This document shows, piece by piece, positions 39,348 through 48,371 of a stretch of DNA of 64,000 bases. The stretch is from Solimonas sp. K1W22B-7. Its GTDB lineage: Bacteria > Pseudomonadota > Gammaproteobacteria > Nevskiales > Nevskiaceae. Below the pieces are notes generated by a model, which saw only the letters and a program-made list of their open reading frames with translations, was not told the origin of the DNA and searched no databases. Numbering within the stretch: the first letter of the stretch is position 1; each line of letters starts with the position of its first letter. The translations under genes were made by a program, and so were the position numbers. The stretch spans positions 5,034,071 to 5,098,070 of the forward strand of contig NZ_CP031704.1 of the NCBI RefSeq assembly GCF_003428335.1, written 5' to 3'.

Positions 39348-39363
39348 CCCCTCCACGGAGGGG
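39348..39363. promoter_or_regulatory. Second copy of the CCCCTCC-N2-GGAGGGG palindrome
   Basis: CCCCTCCACGGAGGGG lies 64 bases upstream of the small gene at 39427 and 17 bases after the kinase stop. It differs from the copy at 37459-37474 only at one central base. Two copies framing one regulatory locus suggest specific binding by its response regulator. Confidence 0.6.
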
Positions 39364-39426
39364 TACTCGGCGCGGATGCCGGCGCGTCTAATTTCACGAC
39401 CCTCCGCAGGCCGCCTTCCGTTCCCC

Positions 39427-39729
39427 ATGCCCGATGGCTTCGACTCCGCCGGCTACTCCGCCACCGAGATCGCGGCCCTGCGCGCCGCCTTCGAGGACGT
39501 GCGGGCACGGCTGCCGGCGCTGTATCGCGGTTTCTGGTGCCGCAGCGAGATCCCGCTGGGCGCCGCGGGGATCTTTCGCGTCTATGGCGAAGACGGCCTG
39601 CCGGTCCTGCAGATCGAGCGGACCATGGCTGGCTTCTACCGCAGCGTCGGCCTGGCGCGCGGGAGGCGCGTGGTCTACGCCGCCCGCTGCCCTTCGATCG
39701 GCGCGGCGATCCGCGCCGCCGGCCTGTAG
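39427..39729 (+). CDS. Small conserved-looking protein between kinase and response regulator
   Basis: A 100-residue protein starting at 39427 (MPDGFDSAGYSATEIAALRAAFEDV). It has no signal peptide or membrane helix; it contains a short alpha-helical start, then FWCRSEIPLGAAGIFRVYGEDGLPVLQIERTMAGFYRSV, resembling a small beta-sheet domain. The frame continues upstream through the kinase gene only as noise. No family was recognised. Its position between a hybrid kinase and a LuxR regulator, 9 bases before the latter, points to a role in the same signalling path. Confidence 0.6.
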   Translation: MPDGFDSAGYSATEIAALRAAFEDVRARLPALYRGFWCRSEIPLGAAGIFRVYGEDGLPVLQIERTMAGFYRSVGLARGRRVVYAARCPSIGAAIRAAGL

Positions 39730-39738
39730 GCTCCGCCC

Positions 39739-40329
39739 ATGCACCTGCTGATCGTCGACGACCACCCCATGACCTGCGCCGGCCTGCGCAGCCTGCTGCA
39801 GGCCTGCTACCCGCAGGCCCGTATCGACACCCTGCATCATCTCGAGGGCGAAGCCCTGCAGGGGCGCTGGGACTACCTGTTCCTGGACATGCACCTGCCG
39901 GGCCTGCGCTTCGACGAGGCACTGGACCGCCTGGCGTCGCGGCTGGCAAAGGTGATCCTGATCTCCGCCGCGCCGGAGCCGGAAGCGGTAGACCTGGCAC
40001 GGCGGCGCGGCGTCTGCGGCCTGCTGCTGAAGAACGCCGACGTCGATCACCTGCTGGAGGGCTTCCGCCGCATCCAGGCCGGCGAGAAAGTGTTCGTCGA
40101 TGCCGACGAAATGATCGGCCTGCGGGCGCCGCCCCAGGAGGCGCTGACCGAGCGCCAGCGGCATGTCTACGAAGCCCTGCTGGGCGGCTTCTCCAACAAG
40201 CAGATCGCCCGCACCCTGAGCATCAGCGAATACACGGTGAAGGAACACGTCACCGCGATCCTGACGATCTTCGGCGTGCGCAACCGGCTGGAACTGGTGC
40301 TGCGGCAGCAGAAGTCGCCGGTCGTCTAG
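39739..40329 (+). CDS. LuxR/NarL-family response regulator
   Basis: A 196-residue regulator: receiver domain with the acidic pocket VDDHP at 6-10 and phospho-acceptor Asp50 in YLFLDMHLPG, then a C-terminal LuxR-type helix-turn-helix (LTERQRHVYEALLGGFSNKQIARTLSISEYTVKEHVTAIL). It begins 9 bases after the small gene and is encoded in the same direction as the hybrid kinase, its likely phosphodonor. The palindromes at 37459 and 39348 are candidate targets. The gap after it (40330-40552) holds palindromes but no gene. Confidence 0.9.
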   Translation: MHLLIVDDHPMTCAGLRSLLQACYPQARIDTLHHLEGEALQGRWDYLFLDMHLPGLRFDEALDRLASRLAKVILISAAPEPEAVDLARRRGVCGLLLKNADVDHLLEGFRRIQAGEKVFVDADEMIGLRAPPQEALTERQRHVYEALLGGFSNKQIARTLSISEYTVKEHVTAILTIFGVRNRLELVLRQQKSPVV

Positions 40330-40456
40330 GTCTGTCGCGTCAACGACCGGTTTGGAATGGTGGCCGCCCGCGAAGACGATAAAACTCCGGTAACTTTGCG
40401 GGGAGCAGGGTCGCCATCCATGGCGGGACTTCAGTGTCCCGATTGATCCCCTGCCC

Positions 40457-40510
40457 ATGTTTGGCTTACTTCAGCATGACATCGAGTCATGCTTCAGCCG
40501 GGCCAAACAT
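40457..40510. other. Nested stem structure between response regulator and ntrC
   Basis: Outer arms ATGTTTGGC (40457-40465) and GCCAAACAT (40502-40510) enclose an inner stem GCATGAC/GTCATGC (40474-40480 and 40486-40492), with TTCA on both sides of the inner stem. The two coaxial stems make a compact symmetric structure. It could be a 3'-end RNA fold of either flanking operon. Function is unknown. Confidence 0.5.
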
Positions 40511-40528
40511 TCCATGGCCGGGCGTTCG

Positions 40529-40552
40529 GACGAATAAATCTCCTTTGGAGAT

Positions 40553-40561
<9 letters not shown>
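40529..40561 (-). terminator. Perfect 14-bp palindrome over the ntrC stop codon
   Basis: GACGAATAAATCTC at 40529-40542 pairs exactly with 40548-40561 around CTTTG. It includes the ntrC stop (TAA at 40553-40555) and is AT-rich compared with its surroundings. No T tract follows on the minus strand, so it may protect the 3' end of the ntrBC message or act with the nested stem beyond it. Confidence 0.55.
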
Positions 40562-42067
<1,506 letters not shown>

Positions 42068-42119
42068 GAGGTGACTCCGCGGCGAAGGAGCCGCTGCGGG
42101 TGGCGGGGGGATACGGAGT

Positions 42120-43190
42120 TCATGTCGATTCCAGGGGCAGGTACAGGGAGAACACGGTGCAGCCCGGGCGGCTCTTGCATTCGATCAGTCCGCCATGGGC
42201 ATGGATCAAATACTGAGCAATCGGCAGGCCAAGTCCGGTGCCTTCGGCCCGGGTGGTGATCATCGGGTAGAAAATTTTCTCCAGCATGGTCGGCGCGATG
42301 CCGGGACCGTCGTCCTCGATGTCGACCTGGACCACCAGCTTTCGGCGCACGGCGGCGATGGTGAACTGGCGCCGCGTGCGCGTGCGCAGGGTGATGGTGC
42401 CTTCGCCGCCGATCGCCTGCATGGCGTTGCGGACGATGTTCAGCACCGACTGGATCATCTGCTCGCGGTCGGCGCTGATCTCGGGGATGCTGGGGTCGTA
42501 GTCGCGCAGGAACACCACCTCGCCGGAGGACTCGGCCTGCACCAGCTGGCGCACGTGCTCCAGCACCTCGTGGATGTTGAGCCAGTCCTTCTGCGGCAGG
42601 CGGTTGGGGCCCAGCATGCGGTTGACCAGGTTCTGCAGGCGGTCGACCTCGCGGATGATCACGCGGGTGTACTCGCGGTGCTCGGAGTCGGGGAACTCCC
42701 GCTCCAGCAGCTGCGCCGCGCCGCGGATGCCGCCCAGCGGGTTCTTGATCTCGTGGGCCATGCCGCGGATCAGCTCGCGGCTGGCCTGGTGCTGCGCCAG
42801 GATCAGTTCGTCGCGCGAGATCCGCAGGTGGCGGTCCAGCGCCAGCACCTCCATCAGCAGGCCGGGCTTGCGGCCGAGGATGAAGGGGGTGACGGTGCAA
42901 TCGACGGTGACCGGCTCCTCGCCGGGCCGCTGCAGGCGCAGCTCGCGCTCGATGAAGCCGGTGGCGTTTTCCAGCGACTTGCGCAGCCGCGGCGCATGCG
43001 GCCCCAGGTGCGGGATCGCCTCCGACAAAGGTGCACCAATTGCGTGCTTGCGCGAAATGCCGAACAGGTTTTCACAAGCCGAGTTCAGCGAGGTGACGCA
43101 AAGCTGCTCGTCCAGGCCGATCACGGCCGTCGTAAGGCCATCGAGCACGTCTTCTGGACGGACCGACGAGCTGCGGGGAATGAATTTCAT
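42120..43190 (-). CDS. ntrB: Nitrogen regulation sensor kinase NtrB (NR(II))
   Basis: A 356-residue soluble histidine kinase: N-terminal PAS domain (DGLTTAVIGLDEQLCVTSLNSACENLFG), phospho-acceptor His146 in MAHEIKNPLGGIRGAAQLL, N-box NIVRNAMQAIGGEG, and ATPase boxes DDGPGIAP and GTGLGLPIAQYLIHAHGG. It senses nitrogen status through PII and phosphorylates or dephosphorylates NtrC. No membrane segments, as usual. A perfect NtrC box lies 68 bases upstream, implying autoregulation. Confidence 0.95.
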   Translation of the reverse strand: MKFIPRSSSVRPEDVLDGLTTAVIGLDEQLCVTSLNSACENLFGISRKHAIGAPLSEAIPHLGPHAPRLRKSLENATGFIERELRLQRPGEEPVTVDCTVTPFILGRKPGLLMEVLALDRHLRISRDELILAQHQASRELIRGMAHEIKNPLGGIRGAAQLLEREFPDSEHREYTRVIIREVDRLQNLVNRMLGPNRLPQKDWLNIHEVLEHVRQLVQAESSGEVVFLRDYDPSIPEISADREQMIQSVLNIVRNAMQAIGGEGTITLRTRTRRQFTIAAVRRKLVVQVDIEDDGPGIAPTMLEKIFYPMITTRAEGTGLGLPIAQYLIHAHGGLIECKSRPGCTVFSLYLPLEST

Positions 43191-43225
43191 GCGCGGAATA
43201 CAGCAAGAGTCGCGCCAAAAGGCTG

Positions 43226-43253
43226 CAGCCCCAGACTAGCGCAGTCGGGGCTG
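43226..43253 (-). terminator. Rho-independent terminator after the DUF4124 gene
   Basis: CAGCCCC-A-GACT (43226-43237) pairs with AGTC-GGGGCTG (43243-43253), one bulged A. On the minus strand it is followed by CAGCCTTTTGG. It ends the DUF4124 transcript just before ntrB. Confidence 0.65.
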
Positions 43254-43257
43254 ATTT

Positions 43258-43272
43258 GCACCAATTTGGTGC
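43258..43272. promoter_or_regulatory. NtrC-binding box upstream of ntrB
   Basis: GCACCAATTTGGTGC is a perfect palindrome that fits the NtrC consensus GCACC-N5-GGTGC. It lies about 68 bases upstream of the ntrB start on the minus strand and overlaps the end region of the DUF4124 gene (stop at 43274). Autoregulation of ntrBC is the likely function. Confidence 0.8.
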
Positions 43273-43273
43273 G

Positions 43274-43828
43274 TTATCGAGGGGCGGGACGCGGGGCGGC
43301 GACCGGCGCCTTCACTGTCGGCTGGCGCAGGTTGACCGCCACGGCGGCCGAACGGGTCACCTCCGCGCCAGTCTTGTCGATCAGGGCGACCACGATGCTG
43401 TGCTGGCCGCGGGCCAGGCCCGACAGGGTGGCGCTGGTGGTTGTCCGGGGCTCGCCGTTGGCCTGGTCATCGGCGTAGTAGACCAGGGTATAGCCGTCCG
43501 GCAGGTCCGGCGTGACCACCACCGTCACCGCCAGGTTGCCGCTGGCGTCGCGGTTGGTCTGGTCGGGTTCCGGCGAGGTGATGCGCAGTTCGTACTTGAT
43601 CGGCGCCACCTCGGCTGCCCCCGGGGTCGAGGGGGTCGGCGCACTGAGGCCCCCCATCGGCGCCGGCGAATAGGTGTGCAGCGGCGGCAGGTTGGCCGGC
43701 TTGGCGTTCTTGCTGGGCGGCTTGTCGGTGTAGTGGACGATGCCCTTTTCGTCGGTGTACTTGTAGACGTCCGCCGCCGTGACCGGCAGGGACAGGAACA
43801 GGGCGATCGCGAGGATGATATTGCGCAT
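43274..43828 (-). CDS. DUF4124-domain exported protein
   Basis: A 184-residue protein with a signal peptide (RNIILAIALFLSLPVTAA) directly followed by the DUF4124 motif DVYKYTDEKGIVHYTDKPP. The rest has a Pro-rich link and an immunoglobulin-like beta domain (RITSPEPDQTNRDASGNLAVTVVVTPDLPDGYTLVYYADDQ) often found behind DUF4124. Genes of this type commonly lie upstream of ntrBC or glnA in gamma-proteobacteria. The function is unknown; it is probably periplasmic. Confidence 0.88.
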   Translation of the reverse strand: MRNIILAIALFLSLPVTAADVYKYTDEKGIVHYTDKPPSKNAKPANLPPLHTYSPAPMGGLSAPTPSTPGAAEVAPIKYELRITSPEPDQTNRDASGNLAVTVVVTPDLPDGYTLVYYADDQANGEPRTTTSATLSGLARGQHSIVVALIDKTGAEVTRSAAVAVNLRQPTVKAPVAAPRPAPR

Positions 43829-43860
43829 GGCGGGAGGGTAGCGCCGCCGGCCCGGCGGGT

Positions 43861-44685
43861 CTAGCGGGGGCCGCCCAGTTGCCGCAGCAAGGCCTCGCTG
43901 GCGGCGTCGGCCGGGTAGAAGCTTTCCACGCGCAGTTCGTCGGTGGTGATGTCCTGCGGCGTGCCGAAGGTGGTCAGCATCGAGAACAGCTTGAGGCTCA
44001 CCGGCCCGACGCGGAACTCGGTGGGCAGCACCGGCAGCGGCAGCGGGTGCACCTCCTGCACGCGCCAGCGCGCCGGGATGCCCGGGTAGGACAGCACCTC
44101 GTCCAGCACCGCCTGCACCTCCGGGTGCTCCAGCGCCTCGCGCGCGGTGCGCGCCAGCAGCTGCGAGCCGATCTCGGCGAAGTTGGCGATGTAGGGCTGC
44201 AGGCCCTGCGGGTGGAAGGTCAGCTTCAGCACGTTGCGCGGGCCGTCGCCGCAGACGCGCTTGTAGATCTCGTCGAGATCGCCGAGCAGGCCGAACACGC
44301 GGCCCACCGACTCGTTGACCATGAACAGGTTCCAGGCGCGGTCCACCACCACCGCCGGGTAGGGCTCGTGGTGCCTGATCAGCCGCTCCAGCGCCTGGCG
44401 CACCGGCCCCATGTCGACGGTCTCGAGCTTGCGCTGCGGGAACACGCCGGCATAGCCGGCCGACTGCAGCAGGCGGTTGCGCTCGCGCAGCGGCAGGTCC
44501 AGGGCCTGGGCCAGCTGCAGCACCATCTCGCGGCTGGGCCGGGCGCGGCCCGACTCCAGGAAGCTCAGATGACGCTGCGAGACCTCGGCCTCCACGGCCA
44601 GGTCCAGCTGCGACAGGCGGCGCCCGCGGCGGCAGTCGCGCAGCAGGTTGGGAAAGGCGACGACATTGGCGAGATCTCCAGCCAT
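43861..44685 (-). CDS. XRE-family regulator with MmyB-like ligand domain
   Basis: A 274-residue protein: XRE helix-turn-helix at the start (LLRDCRRGRRLSQLDLAVEAEVSQRHLSFLESGRARPS), then the MmyB-like ligand domain (ERNRLLQSAGYAGVFPQRKLE, YPAVVVDRAWNLFMVNESVGRVFG, PVSLKLFSMLTTFGTPQDITTDELRVESFYPAD). Members of this type sense fatty acids or acyl compounds. GGAG lies upstream of the ATG at 44685. A 126-base gap separates it from the YCF48-like gene, convergent in function but not direction. Confidence 0.88.
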   Translation of the reverse strand: MAGDLANVVAFPNLLRDCRRGRRLSQLDLAVEAEVSQRHLSFLESGRARPSREMVLQLAQALDLPLRERNRLLQSAGYAGVFPQRKLETVDMGPVRQALERLIRHHEPYPAVVVDRAWNLFMVNESVGRVFGLLGDLDEIYKRVCGDGPRNVLKLTFHPQGLQPYIANFAEIGSQLLARTAREALEHPEVQAVLDEVLSYPGIPARWRVQEVHPLPLPVLPTEFRVGPVSLKLFSMLTTFGTPQDITTDELRVESFYPADAASEALLRQLGGPR

Positions 44686-44811
44686 ATAGCTTTCTCCGGC
44701 AACGCCCTGCGAGGTCCGCGGGGGCCGCCATGCCTCCTGCTGAGCGGTTCAGGCTCCAGTCTCCGCCAGGGCCCGCGGTGGTTCAATTACCCCGGAAGTA
44801 ATAGACCAGAT

Positions 44812-45792
44812 TCAGGGTGGAGCGGCGGTCCAGCGCTGCACGCCGCTGTCGCCGACCGTCAGCACCTCGCCGCGCCAGGCCAGCAGATGGCTGAAAGCAC
44901 CCAGCTCCGGACCGGTGCCCGGTGTCGCGGAGGCACCGGCACGACGCCAGGCCTGGGTTTCGACCCGCCCGGCCGGGTCCAGCATCTCCAGGAAGGCATT
45001 GAGCCCGGCCAGGCCGACGCGGCCGCCCGGCATCGCCGCCAGGCCGAACACCGATTGCACGCTGCCGGTGTCCAGCCGCTGCCAGGGGCCGGTGCCGACT
45101 GCGTCGCTGCGGAAGGCATGGCCGCGCAGGCCGGCGACCACCGCCCCCGAAGGGCCCGACGCGAGCACCGCGAACAGCGAACTCTCGTAGGGCGAGGCCA
45201 GGCGCTCCCAGCTGGTGCCGGCGTCGCGCGACAAGGCCATCATGCCCTCCTCGCCGACCAGCAGCAGCGCGCCGTCGCCGAGCCGCGCCAGGGCATTGAA
45301 ATGCAGGCCCTCCTGCGTCAGCGGCAGCTCCAGCCGGCGCCAGTGCGCGCCGCCGTCGCGGGTTTCCAGCATCAGGCCGTAGGCGCCGACCGCCAGGCCG
45401 TGGCTTGCGTCGAGGAACAGCACGTCCAGCAGGGCCAGGTTCAGCTCCGGCTGGGAGTTCTGCAGCTGCCAGCTGCGGCCGCCGTCGCCGCTGTGCAGGA
45501 TGCTGGCGTCATGGCCCACCGCCCAGCCCTGGCGGGCATCGACGAAGAACACCGAGGTCAGCAGCACGTCGACCGGCGCCGGCACCTGGGTCCAGGCGCT
45601 GCCGTCGTCGGAGCGCAGGATGTGGCCGCGCGCGCCGACCGCGACCAGGCTGTCGCCGGCCGGCACGACGCGCGTCAGCAGGCGGTGTTGCGACATCGGC
45701 GCCGCTTCGGCGGCGCGCGGCTTCGGCGCCTCGGCGGCAACAGCCGCCAGGGCGCAGGCCAGCACGGCGGTGAACAGGATCGGACGAAGCAT
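44812..45792 (-). CDS. YCF48/BNR-repeat beta-propeller protein
   Basis: A 326-residue exported protein with a signal peptide (ILFTAVLACALAAVAA) and repeats of the sialidase/YCF48 type, each with a W-x-x-x-x-S-x-D-G-G pattern (RSDDGSAWTQV, HSGDGGRSWQLQ, ETRDGGAHWRRLE, SRDAGTSWERL), making a beta-propeller. The start follows the DUF1302 gene by 9 bases with GAGGA inside its stop region. Proteins of this type are regularly encoded with DUF1302, DUF1329 and MMPL exporters, and probably form part of an export assembly. Confidence 0.88.
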   Translation of the reverse strand: MLRPILFTAVLACALAAVAAEAPKPRAAEAAPMSQHRLLTRVVPAGDSLVAVGARGHILRSDDGSAWTQVPAPVDVLLTSVFFVDARQGWAVGHDASILHSGDGGRSWQLQNSQPELNLALLDVLFLDASHGLAVGAYGLMLETRDGGAHWRRLELPLTQEGLHFNALARLGDGALLLVGEEGMMALSRDAGTSWERLASPYESSLFAVLASGPSGAVVAGLRGHAFRSDAVGTGPWQRLDTGSVQSVFGLAAMPGGRVGLAGLNAFLEMLDPAGRVETQAWRRAGASATPGTGPELGAFSHLLAWRGEVLTVGDSGVQRWTAAPP

Positions 45793-45801
45793 GGCGATTC
45801 C

Positions 45802-48294
45802 TCAAAACTGGTACTTGACGAAGAAGCCGAGGTTGTCGCGATCGGCGTAGAGGTTGTTGCGGCCGCCACCGAAGAAGGTGTTGTAGGCGATGGTGAAGGC
45901 CATCGACTTCTCGTAGCGCGTCTCCAGCAGGAAGTTGAGCGACTTGCGCCCCTCGACGAAGTTGCCCGCCGGCCCCGGCGAGTTGCCCCCGATGTCCTGC
46001 TGCCAGATGAACAGCGGCTGCACACTGATGCCTGGCAGCACCGACTCGTAGCTGATGCGGCCGACCACGCGGTAGCCCCAGGAGAAGGCGTCGGCGTAGG
46101 CGCTGCGCGGTGCCTGGAAGGGATTGAAGCGCAGGCCGTCGGGGCCGATCGAGCAGGCCGGGTTGGTCGAGCAGGCCAGGCGCGAGCCGTCGGCACCGCT
46201 GCCGTTGGCGCCGGCGCTGGCGTGCGTGGTGGCGGTCATCGGCCCTTCGATCTGCAGGCGGTCGAAGTCCGGCAGGTTGAGCACGTGCGTCGCCGCCAGT
46301 TCGTAGAGCAGGATCACCTGGTCGGCACCGATCCAGTTCTCCGAGGCGCCCAGCACCTGGGTGGCACCGATGTTGTACTGCGCGACCTTGCCCGGCACCC
46401 AGCCCTGGATGTAGCTGTTCGGCGCGTTCTCGCCGACCACGCCGCCGCGATAGGGAATGATGAAGTTCGGGAACGAGCGGGCCGAACCCGGCGCGGCGCC
46501 GACGATCAGGTTGACCGCGTCCGGGTAGGGATTGTTGCCGTTGGCATCGACAAAGTTGTTCTGGTCATAGATGACGTACTGGCCCTGCTCGTTGAAGCCG
46601 ATGCCGGCGCTGGCGCCGGCGCAGCCCAGCGCCGCGTCGTGGCAGCGCGTCAGCGTGGGGCCGAAGGAGGCGAAGGCCAGGTCGATCAGCGCCACCTGCA
46701 GCGGCACGTTCGGCCGGTACGACACCTCGCCCTGGAACGACAGGTCGCCGGCGGTGGTGGTGAAGCTGAAGCCGTACATCTGCAGGTCTTCCGGGTACTC
46801 GACCTGGATCCTGGCGGTATCCAGCGGCACGGCATCGCTCTGCGGACCGGCGCGCGGGATCAGCAGGCTGGTCAGGCCGCCCAGGGCGGTGCCCAGGTCC
46901 AGGCCCAGGCCGATGTCGCCGAGGATGCCCGGCCGCTGCAGTGCCAGCGCGCCGATGTCGCCCAGGACACGCGTGGAGGCCCTGGGGTTCGCCACCGGCA
47001 GGTTCGGGCAGGCCTCCAGGAACTCCAGCGTATTGGTGGCGTCGATGCCCATCGCGTTGCCTTCGCGGCGCGCGCAGCTGGCATCGGTCGAGTAGAAGCT
47101 GACGTAGGGCAGCTTCGAGTGGTAGTTCATGAAGTACAGGCCCAGCTCAGTGCCGTCGTTGAGCCAGTCGGCGTAGTACTTCAGCGACACGCCCCACTGG
47201 CCCTGGTCGCGGGCCTCCCTGTCCTTCTCGCGGTCCAGTGTCAGCGTCGTCGGCGTGATCAGCGCCAGCGGACTGTTGAGCTGGAAGCCGACGTGGTCGG
47301 GATCGTCGGCCGAGCCGCCGAAGGCAGCGTTGACCGAACTGCGCAGGTTGTCGGTGCCGATGTCGACGAAGGACATGTAGCTGCCCGGCGTCGGAATCTC
47401 GACCGGCTGCCATTCGAACTGGTAGTAGCCCTCGATGCTGACGCCGCCGGCGATCTCGGTGCTGGCGCGGATCATGCCGACCGGCACGAACAGTTCTTCC
47501 AGCAGGCCGAAGCCGAGGCGGTAAAGGCTGTTGGCATTGACCGGCTGCGCCTGGTTGACGCTGTTGATCACCGCCACCGTGCTCTGCCCCCAGTTCACGG
47601 TCTGGCGGCCGACGCGGAAGATCAGCTCGCGCTCGCCTTCGAGGTAGGGCACGACACCGTAGAAGTTGGCGTCGAGCAGGTCGTAGCGCATGCCGATTTC
47701 GCGCGCCTCGTCCTCGGCGCGTTCCGGGCGCACGTGGCCGCCCGGGCCGTAGCTGCGGGCGAAGTAGCGGTTGGCGACGTTGTTGTCGCCGACGATGCCG
47801 ACCTGCTGGTAGTTCTCCGCGGTGATCTTGTTGGGGTAGTTCTCCTTGAACCCGCGGTAGTTGAGATCGTCGTAGATGCCCATGCCACGGAAGAAGAAGC
47901 CGTAGTTGCCGAACTTGATGTTCAGATCCTGCGACAGCTTGAGCGGCGCCTGGGTGATGTCGCCCTTGTCGTAGTTGAGGTTGCCGTCGTCGAAGTTCAT
48001 CGACGCCATGCCCGGCGCCTCGAACAGATGCTGCGCCGGGTAGCTCTGCGCGCGATGCACGCCCTGGCAGGACTGGTAGGCCCCGCTGCAGACGTCCGGG
48101 TCGAGGTTGGACTTGCCGACGAGATCGTCGGAGCGCTCCTCGATGCGCCAGGAGGCGCCCAGGGTGACGGTGTTGTTCAGCACCGCGTTGAACGGCGTGT
48201 CGCCAAGGCTGAAATTGAACTCTGCCGCCTGCGCCGCCACGGGCGCGACGGCACAGGCGGCGAGCAGGGCTGCTCTTGCCGGATTGATGGGCAT
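45802..48294 (-). CDS. DUF1302 outer-membrane protein
   Basis: An 830-residue outer-membrane protein with a signal peptide (PARAALLAACAVAPVAAQA) followed by the DUF1302 start FNFSLGDTPFNAVLNNTVTLGASWRIEER, and later RVGRQTVNWGQSTV, GYYQFEWQPVEIPTPGSYMS, ending FGGGRNNLYADRDNLGFFVKYQF with a terminal Phe typical of barrels. The start at 48294 is preceded by GGAG nine bases away; the open frame further upstream is noise. It is encoded with DUF1329, an MMPL exporter and a YCF48-like protein, a common set for transport of hydrophobic compounds across the envelope. Confidence 0.9.
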   Translation of the reverse strand: MPINPARAALLAACAVAPVAAQAAEFNFSLGDTPFNAVLNNTVTLGASWRIEERSDDLVGKSNLDPDVCSGAYQSCQGVHRAQSYPAQHLFEAPGMASMNFDDGNLNYDKGDITQAPLKLSQDLNIKFGNYGFFFRGMGIYDDLNYRGFKENYPNKITAENYQQVGIVGDNNVANRYFARSYGPGGHVRPERAEDEAREIGMRYDLLDANFYGVVPYLEGERELIFRVGRQTVNWGQSTVAVINSVNQAQPVNANSLYRLGFGLLEELFVPVGMIRASTEIAGGVSIEGYYQFEWQPVEIPTPGSYMSFVDIGTDNLRSSVNAAFGGSADDPDHVGFQLNSPLALITPTTLTLDREKDREARDQGQWGVSLKYYADWLNDGTELGLYFMNYHSKLPYVSFYSTDASCARREGNAMGIDATNTLEFLEACPNLPVANPRASTRVLGDIGALALQRPGILGDIGLGLDLGTALGGLTSLLIPRAGPQSDAVPLDTARIQVEYPEDLQMYGFSFTTTAGDLSFQGEVSYRPNVPLQVALIDLAFASFGPTLTRCHDAALGCAGASAGIGFNEQGQYVIYDQNNFVDANGNNPYPDAVNLIVGAAPGSARSFPNFIIPYRGGVVGENAPNSYIQGWVPGKVAQYNIGATQVLGASENWIGADQVILLYELAATHVLNLPDFDRLQIEGPMTATTHASAGANGSGADGSRLACSTNPACSIGPDGLRFNPFQAPRSAYADAFSWGYRVVGRISYESVLPGISVQPLFIWQQDIGGNSPGPAGNFVEGRKSLNFLLETRYEKSMAFTIAYNTFFGGGRNNLYADRDNLGFFVKYQF

Positions 48295-48329
48295 CTTCGT
48301 GATCTCCTGCACGGACGCTTGTTTGTGTT

Positions 48330-48366
48330 CCGTCGGGCGGTGGCGCCAGGCGCCACCGCCCGACGG
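48330..48366 (-). promoter_or_regulatory. 17-bp perfect hairpin between DUF1329 and DUF1302 genes
   Basis: CCGTCGGGCGGTGGCGC at 48330-48346 is exactly complementary to 48350-48366, with a three-base loop. It starts six bases after the DUF1329 stop and lies in the 77-base gap of the operon. Without a T tract it looks like an intercistronic stability or attenuation element. Confidence 0.65.
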
Positions 48367-48371
48367 ATGCC

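Noticed and set aside
37699-39729. 676-codon fusion frame covering the kinase gene and the small gene
   Set aside because: Only the last 100 codons from 39427 look like protein; the rest is the wrong frame of the kinase gene.
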